A DNA stretch of 64,000 bases from Kondoa malvinella (lineage: Eukaryota > Basidiomycota > Agaricostilbomycetes > Agaricostilbales > Kondoaceae). The notes below the pieces were generated by a model. That model saw only the letters and a list, made by a program, of their open reading frames with translations, was not told the DNA's origin and did no database searches. Below are positions 36,646 through 50,805 of this stretch, piece by piece (position 1 is the first letter of the stretch; the number at the start of each line of letters is the position of its first letter). The translations under genes were made by a program, and so were the position numbers. Location of the stretch: assembly GCA_039545315.1 (NCBI GenBank), contig BCIM01000004.1:1213872-1277871 (forward strand). The letters are read 5' to 3'.

Positions 36646-36942
36646 GACTTTTGATGTAATCAGACATGCGCATGATTTTGTTGTGCTCTTGACTCACTTG
36701 GCTCGGTAGTATCGCAAGCAGATTAAGGACAGAGGCAAAAGAGTCTCTGAACGGCGGACGATTTGGTTCAAGACCAAGGACTGCGGTGAAGGGGTTTATC
36801 GATGCTTCGCTTGCAACCCACAACTCGACATTGTTGGCCCAACTTAATTTTTTCAAGGGAAGCTCTGCCCAGACATACAGACATCCGGTGCAGGGTTTCA
36901 AGGCCGTCTTTCTCCTTCTCCTCTTGTATTCACCACCGCACC
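36646..36942. promoter_or_regulatory. Divergent promoter RPP2 / RPS15
   Basis: 297 bp serving two ribosomal-protein genes. A pyrimidine-rich tract runs just upstream of the RPS15 ATG (about 36905-36932), as is common at translation-machinery promoters. No specific factor site is claimed. Confidence 0.55.
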
Positions 36943-37808
36943 ATGGCAGACACTGAAGCACCCAAAAGGAGAACCTTCCGCAAGTACAGCTACCGCGGGT
37001 AAATTGCCGTCAATGCGCAAAGCAAAATGTACCCTAACATGGTGATACAGCATTGAGCTCGATGCTCTCCTCGACCTGAGCACTGAACAGCTCATGGACC
37101 TCGTTCACGCTAGGGCCAGAAGGCGTTTCCAAAGAGGTCTCAAGAGGAAGCCAATGGGTCTCATCAAAAAACTGCGAAAGGCAAAGAAGGAGGCTCCAGC
37201 AGGCGAGAAACCAGCTATCGTCAAGACTCACTTGCGTAACATGATTGTGTACGTCCTAATGTCGCCAGCGTAGCAATTGTACTGATCCCGCCACAGACTT
37301 CCCGAGTTTGTCACTTTGTCATGCAGTTGTCGTTCATGTCTCACATCAACGCTAGGATGATTGGTTCTATCGTAAGTTTCCGGCAGGCTAGTAGTGAAAT
37401 TCGCTCATGGTCTGGTCAGGTCGGCATTTACAACGGAAAGGTCTTCAACAACGTCGAAATCAAGGTTTGTCGCTTTAACTCGGCTTTCTGCATCAATAAC
37501 TGACACATCTTGTACATTGACAGCCTGAGATGTTAGGTCCGCTGAAACAACCCGCGCATTGCTATGCTTGATGCTAATGAGTTGAACAATCTAGGCACCT
37601 ACCTCGGTCCGTTCCAGTCTTTTCCATTAAAGATTGACCATCTAACCACCGTCCTTTTTCAGGAGAATACTCTATCTCATACAAGCCAGTTCGCCACGGT
37701 CGTCCAGGTATCGGAGCGTGCGTACACTTTGCTTTCATCCGTCCAATGTTTATTCCGATCGATGATCATCACAGTACCAACTCGTCCCGTTTCATCCCCC
37801 TCAAGTAG
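36943..37808 (+). CDS. RPS15: 40S ribosomal protein S15 (uS19)
   Basis: Nine exons (36943-36998, 37051-37248, 37297-37305, 37356-37371, 37420-37464, 37524-37536, 37595-37606, 37663-37717, 37775-37808) encode 145 residues, the exact family length. N-terminus [12 protein letters not shown], then [73 protein letters not shown] and RFIPLK. It lies at the 40S head near the decoding site. The gene is strikingly fragmented: exons of 9, 12, 13 and 16 nt. The 9 nt exon (37297-37305) is fixed by the need to read LPEMIGS. Confidence 0.95.
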
Positions 37809-38377
37809 ACGTTAGACAAAACGAGCTGGGTCTGGTTGTTTGCAACGCAGCGTACATGGTTTTGATATCTTTGCGGCTGTTTTTTTGCTCTTTGTGGTAC
37901 AAGTCGAACAGAATTCCTCCTTTCGACTTCTGTTGTCCTTACATTCGATGACCTCTCTCTTCGGTATCATCCTCCTCCCCTTCGTCCCTTGATCATTTGT
38001 GAACTTTGCGGTTAGCAAATTATCCCGTGCTAGCTATAGTCGGGGAGTCAGCGGCGGTCAGCCTTGCAGTGCGCGCCATGCGTAATTTCTCCAAGCTCGA
38101 CATCTCCATCTCTATGCGCTCATGTCCTTGGGGCTGCACATCTAGTGTCCTCGCGAAAATCGGGCGAGCCAGGACACATTGAGTTTAAACGCGCGGCTAT
38201 TGAGTCTGACTGCTACGTATCGAAAGCATCAGTGCACGTCTTCTTAGTCTGGCTCCCGTGCAGGAGATCGATGTCATCACCAATCCAAGGGCAACACATC
38301 AATACGCAGGCGCTATCTGCGCGGGAGAAGGTTGGCAAACAACAGTACACTCCTTGATTTGTGTCTTGTTCATCGAT
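37809..38377. other. Gene-free stretch
   Basis: About 570 bp downstream of RPS15. No family-like frame, RNA or repeat was recognised. Confidence 0.4.
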
Positions 38378-38690
38378 TTATCTCGCTACTCGTAGGCGAA
38401 TCATCATGTCATTGCCTTCTGTGCCCTGCTGCTCATAGATGTCTCGAAGTAGTTCCGCCAAAGTCGCACCCGCTGTAAACATGCGGCTTGCCTGCCTCTA
38501 CCAGTGCAAGATCTCTCTTGGCTTCTTCTCTTTCAGTTGGCTTGCAAGACTTGATGCTTTTTCAACTTCTAGGTACGACGTATATACCAATATTTCGTCT
38601 TTTGGACGATTGAAGAGGTGCCGCATATCTGTAAACATGGAGCCAGAAGCTTCAGTCCAAGAGTAAACCTGGCCTCGCTCAAGCACCCGA
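38378..38690 (-). pseudogene. Possible minus-strand coding remnant with in-frame TAG
   Basis: On the minus strand one frame reads DMRHLFNRPKDEILVYTSYL, EVEKASSLASQLKEKKPREI and LHW, meets TAG at 38500-38498, then continues in the same frame as RQASRMFTAGATLAELLRDI and YEQQGTEGNDMMIRLRVAR to TAA at 38378. The composition looks protein-coding on both sides of the stop. A possible upstream intron ends near 38634. I do not recognise the family. It could be a broken gene, a sequencing error, or a gene whose introns I mis-placed; the repeat with N bases next to it makes an assembly problem plausible. Confidence 0.3.
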
Positions 38691-38874
38691 TGCTAAAGCA
38701 TTCGCGCCGCGTGCGATTTACTGCACTTCGTAGGCGAAAAGGGAAAGAGGGGAGGAATGAGAAGGCTGTGAATGACAGACAATTGCATTGATGCCACCTG
38801 TTGCTTTCTAAACTTATATCGCGAGAGCCCCTGACTGGGCTGTCGGAAGTACTAGATCCTCCCAATTAATGATT

Positions 38875-39089
38875 AACGATATTCTCGATTGGCATCGCTT
38901 CAAGCATATAGCACGTTGATGAACGATATTCTCGATTGGCATCGCTTCANGCATATAGCGAGAAGCTTCGGTACAAGATCAGAATCCCGCCCCGGCCCAA
39001 TCGTGTGAACGATATTCTCGATTGGCATCGCTTCAAGCATATAGCGAGAAGCTTCGGTACAAGATCAGAATCCCGCCCCGGCCCAATCA
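38875..39089. repeat. Imperfect direct repeat with ambiguous bases
   Basis: A block beginning AACGATATTCTCGATTGGCA occurs at 38875, 38922 and 39008. The copies at 38922 and 39008 are nearly identical over more than 80 bp (period 86), while the copy at 38875 is cut off after about 38 bp. The middle copy has an N at 38950, and another N lies at 39103 just outside. Three copies of unequal length with N bases suggest either a local tandem duplication or an assembly seam. Confidence 0.85.
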
Positions 39090-39378
39090 CAACCGATTCT
39101 ACNGCATCCGTATACTTTGCAGTACCTAGCCGCAGGCGGCGCTGACGAGGTAGCATCACTCTGACTGGGGTTGTGCCCAGCTTGCAACTTCAGAGGAACA
39201 GGGAAAACTTCCAGCTGTTAGAACTGGTAAAAAGACCTTGTGTAATGTTCCGATTGTGAAGCGCAAGGAACTCTACTGCATCGGATCGATACCGCCCTCG
39301 AGTCTTTTTTTGCCGGGCCTTCCCGAATTTTTGAATGGAATATATACGCTACAGACCGCCCCTGAAATTCCAAAATTC

Positions 39379-39456
39379 GGGGAAATAGCTCAGTGGTAGA
39401 GCGTTCCTTTCGCATGGACGTAGGAAAGGCCCAGGATTCAATCTCCTGTTTCTCCA
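39379..39456 (+). tRNA. tRNA-Ala (anticodon CGC) with a short intron
   Basis: A full cloverleaf can be drawn: acceptor GGGGAAA with TTTCTCC, D-arm GCTC-AGTGGTA-GAGC, anticodon stem TTCCT/AGGAA with loop TTCGCA...T, T-arm CAGGA-TTCAATC-TCCTG and discriminator A. The third acceptor pair is G3-U70, the hallmark of tRNA-Ala, agreeing with anticodon CGC. Six extra bases (TGGACG, 39415-39420) sit after position 37, where eukaryotic tRNA introns occur. CCA is not encoded. A T5 run follows at 39460. Confidence 0.9.
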
Positions 39457-39459
39457 GGA

Positions 39460-39464
39460 TTTTT
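39460..39464 (+). terminator. RNA polymerase III T-run terminator
   Basis: Five T residues begin four bases after the tRNA discriminator base, as expected for a Pol III terminator. Confidence 0.7.
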
Positions 39465-39538
39465 GCTCCCAAGCCCTTTTTCCGGGAGGGCAAACACATT
39501 CTGCTCATTTGATACAAGCTTGCACGAGCCTATTAGAT

Positions 39539-40040
39539 GGATAGCATGGTTGCAGCTGAGCAGACGAAGCACTCATGATCGTAGTAGAAAGTGTACGGAG
39601 CAAGCGTGCGCATGATGTGCACTCCAGCGATTGCGAGATCGAGATGCCCAACTGCTGACTTGATCGGCGAGGAGTATATGACTGTACGACGCAGACGAGG
39701 CAGACGAGGCAGATTACCGCGTAGAGACTGGACAACAGGCGTGACAAGTTCGGATGGATGCACAGCGATCTCCAAAGTATAGCTTGTTGAGCAGCTTCAA
39801 CCTTTCAGCGATGGTCGCTGAAAGTCGACTTCAGCCAGTCGTCAATGATGTAGCATGCGAAAGCGGACCGAAAGGCAGCAGGAGATCCAGTCTCGCAAAC
39901 ACAGATGATTTTCCTGACTCTTGCAGTACAAGAAGGTTTTGCGACGTATCATCTTGCTGCAGGGTCATGACCATTGCTTCGGCTGCATTGCAGGCAGGAC
40001 GTGTTCCAGAGAGCAGGACACCTTGATACGCGTGCAAAGG
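39539..40040 (-). CDS. Possible uncharacterised minus-strand gene
   Basis: Minus-strand frames show coding-like composition in two blocks: MVMTLQQDDTSQNLLVLQES and RLDLLLPFGPLSHATSLTTG (about 39982-39831), and VHPSELVTPVVQSLRGNLPR with SAVGHLDLAIAGVHIMRTLA (about 39770-39540). They are in different frames and would need a junction around 39770-39830 that I could not fix. No family is recognised. The boundaries given are the limits of the signal, not a model. Confidence 0.25.
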
Positions 40041-40132
40041 TAAAGATCATGTCGTGATAGCGCAAGTCGACACAAGATAGACGCAGTTCTGTGCTCGAGC
40101 ACCATCAACGAGAGTACACAGCTTGCCAGAGC

Positions 40133-43100
40133 ATGGCCGCGCAGCAGAAAGAGATCTTTGACCCGGGTGCTGTAATCCGAGTCTCAAAATCAAAACAAAC
40201 AAACTTTCGGTTGCTCTTGCTCCTTCCTCCTCGACCTTGTACAGCGGCCATTATTGCATTGCAGAGAGCCCTCTCAAACAGAATGAATGCCAAGGTCAAA
40301 GCTGGTCGACGCACAAAAAACGACCTCCGATGCCGTCTAGACGAAGACTGCGCAAATGTCGTCAAACAATTCACCTCGCTTGTGTCGCAGAATACGGCGT
40401 GGCTGGATGAATACATTGATTCTGCCTTTGATCAGCACAGCAAAGGGTGAGATTCACTTCTCTTGCAAGTTCTGGGATCCCTTGTTTATGTTTTGATTCA
40501 GGTCATCGCTGTTGAATCTCATGAAGACGCCTTCAAGGCAGAAAGCCGCTCCCGTCACGCTGTCTGTCTTCAGAGACCCTGTAGTCATCGAAAGTCCAGC
40601 TCCAGCCAATCCCTTTGCTCGACCTCTATTCCAGCCAGATGTACAAAAGGAGAATGCCAAGTTGGCAGCATCACCAGGTCACGACAAGAAGGCCGTCTCA
40701 CCTAGTCGCAACCTCGTCGAGAGAGCTCTGAGTCCTCGAACTAACGTTGGCGCTCTCCGATCACCATCGGCCAATCCTTCGCACAGCCCACGGCCCGCTC
40801 GCTCGCCTCGAACCGGTGTCCCATCGCCAAAGGTGCAGCACAAGCTATATCACGACCCTGCTCCCGAAACACCAGCCATTGTTTATCCACCAAGTCAGCT
40901 CGCAGAACCTATTCAGCTCATCTCCAAGCCTGCTCCTTCACCTGCACAATGCAAATCAGCCCCAGTAGAAGAGGACGAGGAGGATGATGTTGAAGAGATT
41001 GAGGAACCAGAAGAGGTCAATCCTAGTACAAGCGAAGGTGGTTCCGCAAGCAGCTCTTTGGAAGGCGCAGCGATCGAGGCTTCACTGATCGCTCGGCCAG
41101 TCAGTCATAGCCCAATGGCAAAGTCAAGTGGCTATCCGCCTTCTACTGCGGTATCGAAACAGTTATCTCCTGTCGTTCGCGCTGCGTCTCCTCGCCAGCT
41201 CCGCAGCAATCCAAGCGGACGAGCATCTCCTTCTGGCGCCCGATCGCCGCTTGGTGTCAATGCTAGATCAATCCTGTCGCCTCGCGCTAATGCCAGTCCC
41301 AGTCAAAAGTCAGCCGCCAAAACAACCGAGACGAAGACCCAGCGGCCTTTCACAGCAGGAGCGCAGGATGAAAGAAATGAAGCTTCTCAGAACACTGCTC
41401 CTTCTCCTGCATCAAGTCAAGTGCCGATCCCACCTCCGGCGAGTCAGCAGCTATCTGGTCCATCCAAGACACCAGGAGGTTCTCTGTTCTCAAGCGAGAA
41501 TCGAAAGACCACTCGCAAGTCCCTTGAACGTGCTACGGCTCTACCTCCCAGTCCAACGTCCACCTTTTTGTCGCATAACCCCAATCGCACGTCTCAGTTC
41601 ACCTTCAAGGGTTTGCCTAGCCGCGAAAAGAGCATGAGCCTTGTTTTTGGCGGTCAATCGCTTGCTTCCCGCCGGACCTTGACCAGTATGGGCCAAGCGC
41701 AATTCATCGCACCACCCTCTGTGGCTGCCAAAGCTCAGCCTGCTGCGGAATCGACGCGTGAAGACTCTCGAAAACGCAAGAGCGATGCAGCAGATCTTGT
41801 GTCAGAAGGTCCCAAAGCCAAGTCAGTGCGCCTGGGTTCGCCTCCAAAGGAAGCAGAAACTTCGTCTCAACCTCTGTCTCAAGCACCGAAGAATCGCATC
41901 GAAGCATTGAAGAACAAGGTAGAAAGCATGAGCAAAAGCCTTGGCGCTGTTGGCCGCGCTTCATCAAGTATACCCATGCCTAACAGTGGCCCTCCCGCTT
42001 CTCCTTCGTTCCTGCGTGCTCAAAAAGCATTCGGCGCTCCATCTTCACCCAAGTCTCCAGCTGGTTTGCGGTCGCCCACAACATATGCGCCTCCTCGATC
42101 TCCACTGAACAAGACCTTTACCGATACTACAATCAAGCGACCTGGCGAGCTGGTTCGCAAGTCGTCTGTCAATGATATTGTTCGCGCCTTCGAGAAGCCA
42201 AGCGCCCCTGTCTCGAGTCATCGTATTCCAATCCGCTCGCCTGCAAAATCCCCGGTCAAAGCTGTAGCTTCTGCATTCAGGACCACAACAACTCCACCCG
42301 GTTCTCCTGGCCCAACAATGCCCCTTGCTACGGAAGAAGCGCGAACGGCTACCGTTTCGCCTCAATTATCAACTCAATCCGTAGTACGTGACTTGGACGA
42401 AGATATGGCCAGCGATGAAGAGATCGAAGAGCCAGCCGAGCCAATAGAGACTACACAGCATGCGCCCTCGCTGCACAGCACTCAATCTTTGATGGCTCAA
42501 ATAGAAGAATATGAGGATGATCATGCACGCCTGGAACGAACGCAGGACTCACAGTCAATAATTTCGCGGCAAACCCTTTCTATCCAGCCCACAACCAGCC
42601 AAGTCAAGAAGACTGGTACTTCTGGCGCTGTCAAAAGTATCCACTTAGCTGCACAGGCAGCCAAAAAGGTTTGCACGTTGCACATGATCCATTACGTTGT
42701 ACTGATTCACCGGCTTCAGGAGCAGGAAGAGAAAGATCGCAGGGCCGCTGTCAAGAATGCAATGGAACAGAAGCGGCGACTAGCTGCTATTGCGAAACAA
42801 CAAGCAGAGGAACGGCAGACAGCTGAACAAGAACGGAAGACCAAAGAGCAGGAAACGGCTGATCGCAAGCGCAAGGAGAGAGACGATGTGGCTTCCAGCT
42901 CCAAACAGTCTTCCGTACCTGTGCTTCCATCGAAGACTCTCCGGGTCAAGTCGACAAAGGTGAGGCTAAAGATCCCTGTTTTTAGTCAACGAGCTGATCA
43001 CCTGTTTTGCAGCCTGCACCGGAGGACGCAAACAAGAAGCGCAAGCTTGAAGTGTCAACAAGTCGGGCGGATGTAAAGACCCAAGCGCCTAGCAGACCTG

Positions 43101-43832
43101 TGAGTCATGCTCTGTACTAGACTACCAGATGAGCTGACATCGAATTAGGGCTCTGCCATCGGCATGACACAGACAACTCATTCCAGCTCGTCCAAGATGT
43201 CTTCCGCAAACCGCACGATGCAGATCGAATCGCAGAAGAAAATGTCTTCTGTCAAGGCCGCACCTGAGGCTTCCTCGTCCCGTAACGTTATACGTGCGGG
43301 CGCAAGCAAACTCCAGATCAAGCGCACTACTGCCACGCAGGCGTCATCTACCGCCTCAAGTCGTCTCTCGTCACAAGCCAAGTCGAACGTAATCTCCGCT
43401 GTTGAGGAAGAGAAGGAGACATACGTCGAATTGCCAGATATCGACAGCGAGTACGTCTGGCTGCTCTGTGTCTGCAACAGATGGGCTAATGCTGTCAGCA
43501 GATACTCTGATTCCGACGAAGAGGCTCAAGCAGCTAAAGCTGCAGCATTACCTGATTGGACTCGCTCGCCGGAACTGCGACAAGCTCTAGCAGCTCAATC
43601 GCAATTTGACCCAGATCTCATCTTTGGCGCTATTCCTCCTCTGCGCATGGAAGGTACGTCTCGTCTATATGCAAGCCCATCTAGCGATTACTCACTACAT
43701 GTACTAGAAATCTTTGTAGGACCACAAAAGCGATTCCGTGCTCGAACGAGCTCGGCTAATTGGGCTGGTCCCGATCAGCTATCACGTATGGAAGAGATAG
43801 AGTTTGCAAAGAGGATGGGCTACCGTGCTTGA
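40133..43832 (+). CDS. Inner centromere protein (INCENP/Sli15/Pic1-like)
   Basis: Eight exons (40133-40166, 40245-40446, 40502-42668, 42720-42959, 43013-43099, 43149-43450, 43502-43653, 43708-43832) encode about 1102 residues. Most of the protein is disordered, Ser/Pro/Arg-rich with many SP sites (likely CDK targets). Near residue 730 a charged single helix/coiled coil begins (QEEKDRRAAVKNAMEQKRRL, RQTAEQERKTKEQETADRKR). The C-terminus is the IN-box that binds and activates Aurora kinase: LPDWTRSPELRQALAAQ, FDPDLIFGAIPPLRMEEIF and RARTSSANW with the conserved S-S-x-N-W. The first intron (40167-40244) is uncertain because its reading frame is open; without it the protein gains 26 residues. Confidence 0.88.
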
Positions 43833-44047
43833 CTGCTCTGGGGCATGGAGTACGGACGATGCGAATTGATTGTACAGCACACGAATGAGGCGTTGAATGC
43901 ATTGGACTACGAACTATCGTTGCCCAGCAGGGGTTATGGGCTTAAAGCCAGAATGTTTGAGAAGCCTGCCTTCGGAGCAGCGACTTTGCCTCGTGCATTG
44001 TTGTTTTGCTTCAACCGAGTTCAGGCAGTGTCTTCACTGCGCGCAAC

Positions 44048-44655
44048 ATGGCTTCAAGGAAATTCAACGCTGTGAGTGTATACTGCCCAGAATATGACGT
44101 GTAACTGATGCGACTTGATGAACCTGCCAGGAGCAAAGGCAGAAAGACATCGAGTGAGCTCTTGTTTGATAGTATAACACGCTAGTCATGCTGAAGCGCG
44201 TCTGCCCTACCTCAAGAAAGTATTCAGACTCGATATTGTGCGTTCGAGCATGATCGAAAGAAATGTCGCAGCTCATCAGACGCGTCAAATAGCTACAGCG
44301 CTCGATACTCGGACGACGAGTTTGAATATCGACATGTCATCTTGCCCAAAGCTGTTGGTCCTGTCTTTGACAGATTCTGCACGTCTGAAAACACGTCCCT
44401 CCTACAGTTGGTCAAATACCTGCCTGAAGAAAGGCTACCTACCGAAGATGAATGGAGAGGACTCAACATCAGGCAATCTCCAGGCTGGGAGGTACGTCAA
44501 CCAGCGATCGAAAGTTGTATTCGAGCTGACTCTTGCACTTTTTAGGCCTAGTGAGCACTCACCTGCTGTGATCCAGCCATATCGTTCTAAGCTGTATGTA
44601 CAGCATGCGTCATCTGCCGGAGCCGCACATCCTCCTGTTCAAGAGACTCAAGTAG
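44048..44655 (+). CDS. CKS1: Cyclin-dependent kinase regulatory subunit Cks1/Suc1
   Basis: Seven exons (44048-44071, 44131-44153, 44217-44237, 44293-44353, 44408-44491, 44546-44550, 44604-44655) encode 89 residues: MASRKFNAEQRQKDIEKYSD, then YSARYSDDEFEYRHVILPKA, LVKYLPEERLPTEDEWRGL, NIRQSPGWE, AY, MRHLPEPHILLFKRLK. The phosphate-binding residues (R of DDEFEYRHV, S-x-x-W of QSPGW, R of MRH) and the hinge HLPEPH are intact. Cks1 docks CDK on phosphorylated substrates. The sixth exon is only 5 nt (44546-44550), between TTTTTAG and GTGAGC; both flanking introns have normal length. Confidence 0.92.
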
Positions 44656-44963
44656 TCGTCGGCTGTGTCGTTTTGATATCTTCCGCATATTATTACGTGA
44701 GTCATGCGTGTACAAGGCTGTGCTTGTACTAATGCGCTGCTGTGATATGCTATATCAGCATACAACGCGTCGCCAGCATACCACAATACATGTTGCCCTT
44801 TCATTCGATTCACCTCACTCCGCACCTCATCAAGCGCACTTCTTTCAGGAACAAGCGTTGTAGAAGACTCGTCGCTGTCGAGACAGTTGTAGTACTACTC
44901 TTGCCTACCATATGCATATCATGACTTTAAGGATTTACTCTTTCATTAACCACGACGTGACTT
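44656..44963. other. Intergenic stretch
   Basis: 308 bp between CKS1 and the F-box gene, both on the plus strand. No coding exon or RNA was recognised. Confidence 0.4.
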
Positions 44964-46914
44964 ATGGCTGCGGCCATCAAAGAAGCCTTCAGCAGACAGG
45001 ACTATCAAACAGCCTATGACCTGCTCAATCAAGTGCGCAGCATGGTGACTTGCGACGTTTACCAGCTTAAGCTTGCCCGCAGGCCATTGAAGTACATTCA
45101 AGCAATTACAAGCTGCGCGATTCGAGGAGCGCGACGGCATTAAAGCTTGGCCTTCCCAAGCAAGCACTTCTAGATGCAAAGAAGCAGATCCAGCTCAGGC
45201 CGGACGGAGAGCAGGTGAAGCTTGTTCTGCCAATGTCAATGTCGTATTAAGCGCTGACTGCCTTGACTCAGGGGTATAAAAGGGCGGCGGACGCCTATAG
45301 AGCTGCAGGAAAGGTTGATAATGCAGCGCATGTTGTTCTGGCTGGTATAGAAGCTTGTGAGAGGGCAGGCAAACCTGTGAGTGCGCTGAAAGCCACGAGT
45401 GAGGCACACCTGACGCGCTCTGTGCAGAAGTCGAGCCTACTTGCTGTCCAAGCGACACTTGAGATAGAGCGCAAGGTGCAATCTAACCCAACAGAGATTC
45501 AGGAGTGTGCTGAAGCCAGAGTCAGGCGAGAAGCACATCGACTGAAATACTTCCTGCAGAACTCTTTATCTACATTGTCCAATATCTTCCGCATTACATG
45601 CAAGTTCGCTGTTCTCATGTGTCCCGCTCGTGGAGACATATCCTTCTCGCTGAGCCAAGCATCTGGCAAGCATTGTCGCTTTGCGGCAAAGATCGAGCCA
45701 TTGAATACAAAGCCAACGCTTACGCCCGACGCCTGGCAGATAGAAGATTGCTTGAAACATTCGCCTTCCAAGCACATACGCAAAGCCAATGGTCGCACGT
45801 CAGGTCGGCCATCGCTAAGAAGGTGTTCGCTGACCTACGACATCTGCGATGTTCTTTTGGTCCGGCAGTTCCGCCCGCTATCTGTGTCGAGGTCTTACTC
45901 TGGTCGATACAACATAGAACCATCAGCAGCTTATCTCTCGACTCGACAGAGGGCGGCTTTCCCACTCTGCCCCTCGGCCTCGAAGCAATCTGCGACTATC
46001 TGCCCAATCTGCGGCACTTTCATGCAATAGGCAGTGCAAGACACTCTCCTGAACACCAGGTTTCAGGTCCATACAAGACATCAAATGACGCTGTAGCTGT
46101 CAGACGCCTAGAAAGTCTCTCGCTTTCACCCTCCGTCATCGAGCTCCCAGAATACGACGCAGACGACCAGCCCTTTTCCTCGCTCAAGCAATTCACTTAC
46201 AGGCAGATTGAAGGCGGCTTTGCTAATTTGACGGTCGGCCGTCCCACAAGTCTCCGCTTTCTGTGTTCGCCTTTGCCTCAATTACACAGCCTGACACTCG
46301 TCAAAGCGCAGCTCTCACAGTTCACCTCGCATCTAGTCGGACCGGCTTTAGCTTCGATGGTCGCGTTGCGCACTTTGGTGTTGAAGTACTGTGAATATTG
46401 GGTCGTGAAGCTCTTCCTCGAAACGGATGCGCCACATCTGAAAAGCCTCGCCATAGAGCATGCCAAGGGCTGTCCGCCTGCCTACGCTGATATGCCCACC
46501 CAAGTCTTCCGCTCGCGATCTCTACGAGAGCTCACCCTAACAGGGTTGCCAATTGCGGACGATCGATCTCTTATCGACATATTAGGCCCTTCTTCAGCGC
46601 TCGTGACGCTCGACCTCTCCTCTTCGCCCATCACCGACCGCCTCGTTTCACTTTTACCAACTCTGGCGCCAAATTTACTTTCTTTGGGACTGTCGGCGAA
46701 CGACAGCGTCAAAGCTTCTCCTTTGATGGCGCTAGTGACAGCAGGATGGGACAGTGAGAAAGGGATAGGTCGACTCAAGAGATTGGACTTGGTCAATTGC
46801 GCAAGCATTGAGCCAGCGGGTCTTGAGTGGTTGCGAAAGAATGTCAAGCTCGTCAATCACACGTATAGTGATCTGAGCGAGGTCAAACGGGGAAGAAAGC
46901 GGATACTGGTGTGA
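44964..46914 (+). CDS. TPR-F-box-LRR protein (Dia2/Pof3-like)
   Basis: Five exons (44964-45032, 45083-45214, 45272-45376, 45428-45475, 45520-46914) encode 582 residues. Residues 1-118 are TPR-like (AFSRQDYQTAYDLLNQ, GLPKQALLDAKKQIQLRPDG, GYKRAADAYRAAGKVDNAAH). Next comes an F-box, LPAELFIYIVQYLPHYMQVR with CSHVSRSWRHILLAEPSIW, then leucine-rich repeats (LRFLCSPLPQLHSLTLVKAQ, LRELTLTGLPIADDRS, ALVTLDLSSSPITDRLVSLL). This order is that of S. cerevisiae Dia2 and S. pombe Pof3, SCF substrate receptors that act on the replisome and genome stability. It lies directly upstream of MCM5 on the same strand. Two junctions (45377-45427, 45476-45519) were chosen because they restore a complete F-box. Confidence 0.8.
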
Positions 46915-47117
46915 GCAAAACGGGAGCAGAGGTGAGGGGAGAAGCTTGCGAAGTTGATTTGGACAGGTCTCGACAAATGAAGGCAGGGCTCATACAGATT
47001 CATCGCTACTCCATGCACGCTTGCACCTTGCCCTTTCCAGGATTGTGAAATCAACTCCGCCGCGCGCGATGCATAATTGACGCGTCTTTGCTCACAACCT
47101 CGACCCGACCTTCAGTC

Positions 47118-50028
<2,911 letters not shown>

Positions 50029-50066
50029 TTTCTTTCATTGTAATTATGTACACGATCATGTAAATT

Positions 50067-50258
50067 CTATACCTCATCCTCATCCTCGTCCTCATCCTCA
50101 GCTATGTAGACCGCTTCGTTCCAGTCGACCAAGACCTCTGTTCCGTATAAACTCAATACACCATTTACCGTCTCCCGCCTGAGGTACGCCTTCAAACTAC
50201 TGTATTTGCCGGATCCTCTGAGTATCATCTTCATCCGCCTGTTGACCAGCAAACTCAT
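50067..50258 (-). CDS. Small ORF or last exon with acidic tail
   Basis: A minus-strand frame of 63 residues from ATG 50258 reads MSLLVNRRMKMILRGSGKYS, SLKAYLRRETVNGVLSLYGT, EVLVDWNEAVYIAEDEDEDE and DEV. It looks protein-like and may be the last exon of a longer gene: a splice acceptor (CTGTACAG) lies just upstream in the minus sense, near 50275, and coding-like sequence is present at about 50390-50520. I could not connect these exons or recognise the family. The rest of 50259-50805 holds nothing I can support. Confidence 0.35.
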   Translation of the reverse strand: MSLLVNRRMKMILRGSGKYSSLKAYLRRETVNGVLSLYGTEVLVDWNEAVYIAEDEDEDEDEV

Positions 50259-50805
50259 GTCGGGCTGTAGCTGTACAGTTCGAGCGAGTCAGGTTTGTCT
50301 AGTGTATCAGTATGCAATGTAACAGTCGGAGAAGCGCGAAGTGATTAAGATGAGTGTTATAATGATGTCTAGGTATCGTGACTTTCCCTTTGCCCTCACA
50401 AATCTGCAATGCTGCTGAAGAACCTTTGGAAAATGTTTCGTCCTTTCCTCGAGGTTGAGTATTCGTACTGATTCGACGTCAGGACTCAGCAAGAGGATCA
50501 CATTGGATCTTGCAGGCTTACTTCTTTCGTTAGCTAGATGATTCCCATTCCTATTCCTCATCCTGATCCATGGGCAGAAGTTATGTATTCCGATGAAGTC
50601 GGACAGTTTGAAGAGGCTTTCGATGCGTGTTGTCTCGATCAAGGCCGTGTATATAGAGGAATCATGTGTACTTGTATTACTACTTGCTACGAGCAATTGC
50701 GTACGATTTACGGCCCCATGACGATGTTACAATGTAAGTACGAATTAGAATCTTCCACCTCTACTAAGAGATGCGTGCCATCATTACTGCTGTTAGCAGA
50801 ACCCA

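Noticed and set aside
38875..39103. Direct repeat considered as a CRISPR array or tRNA-like element.
   Set aside because: Only two full copies with no spacer regularity, no cloverleaf, and a eukaryotic context.
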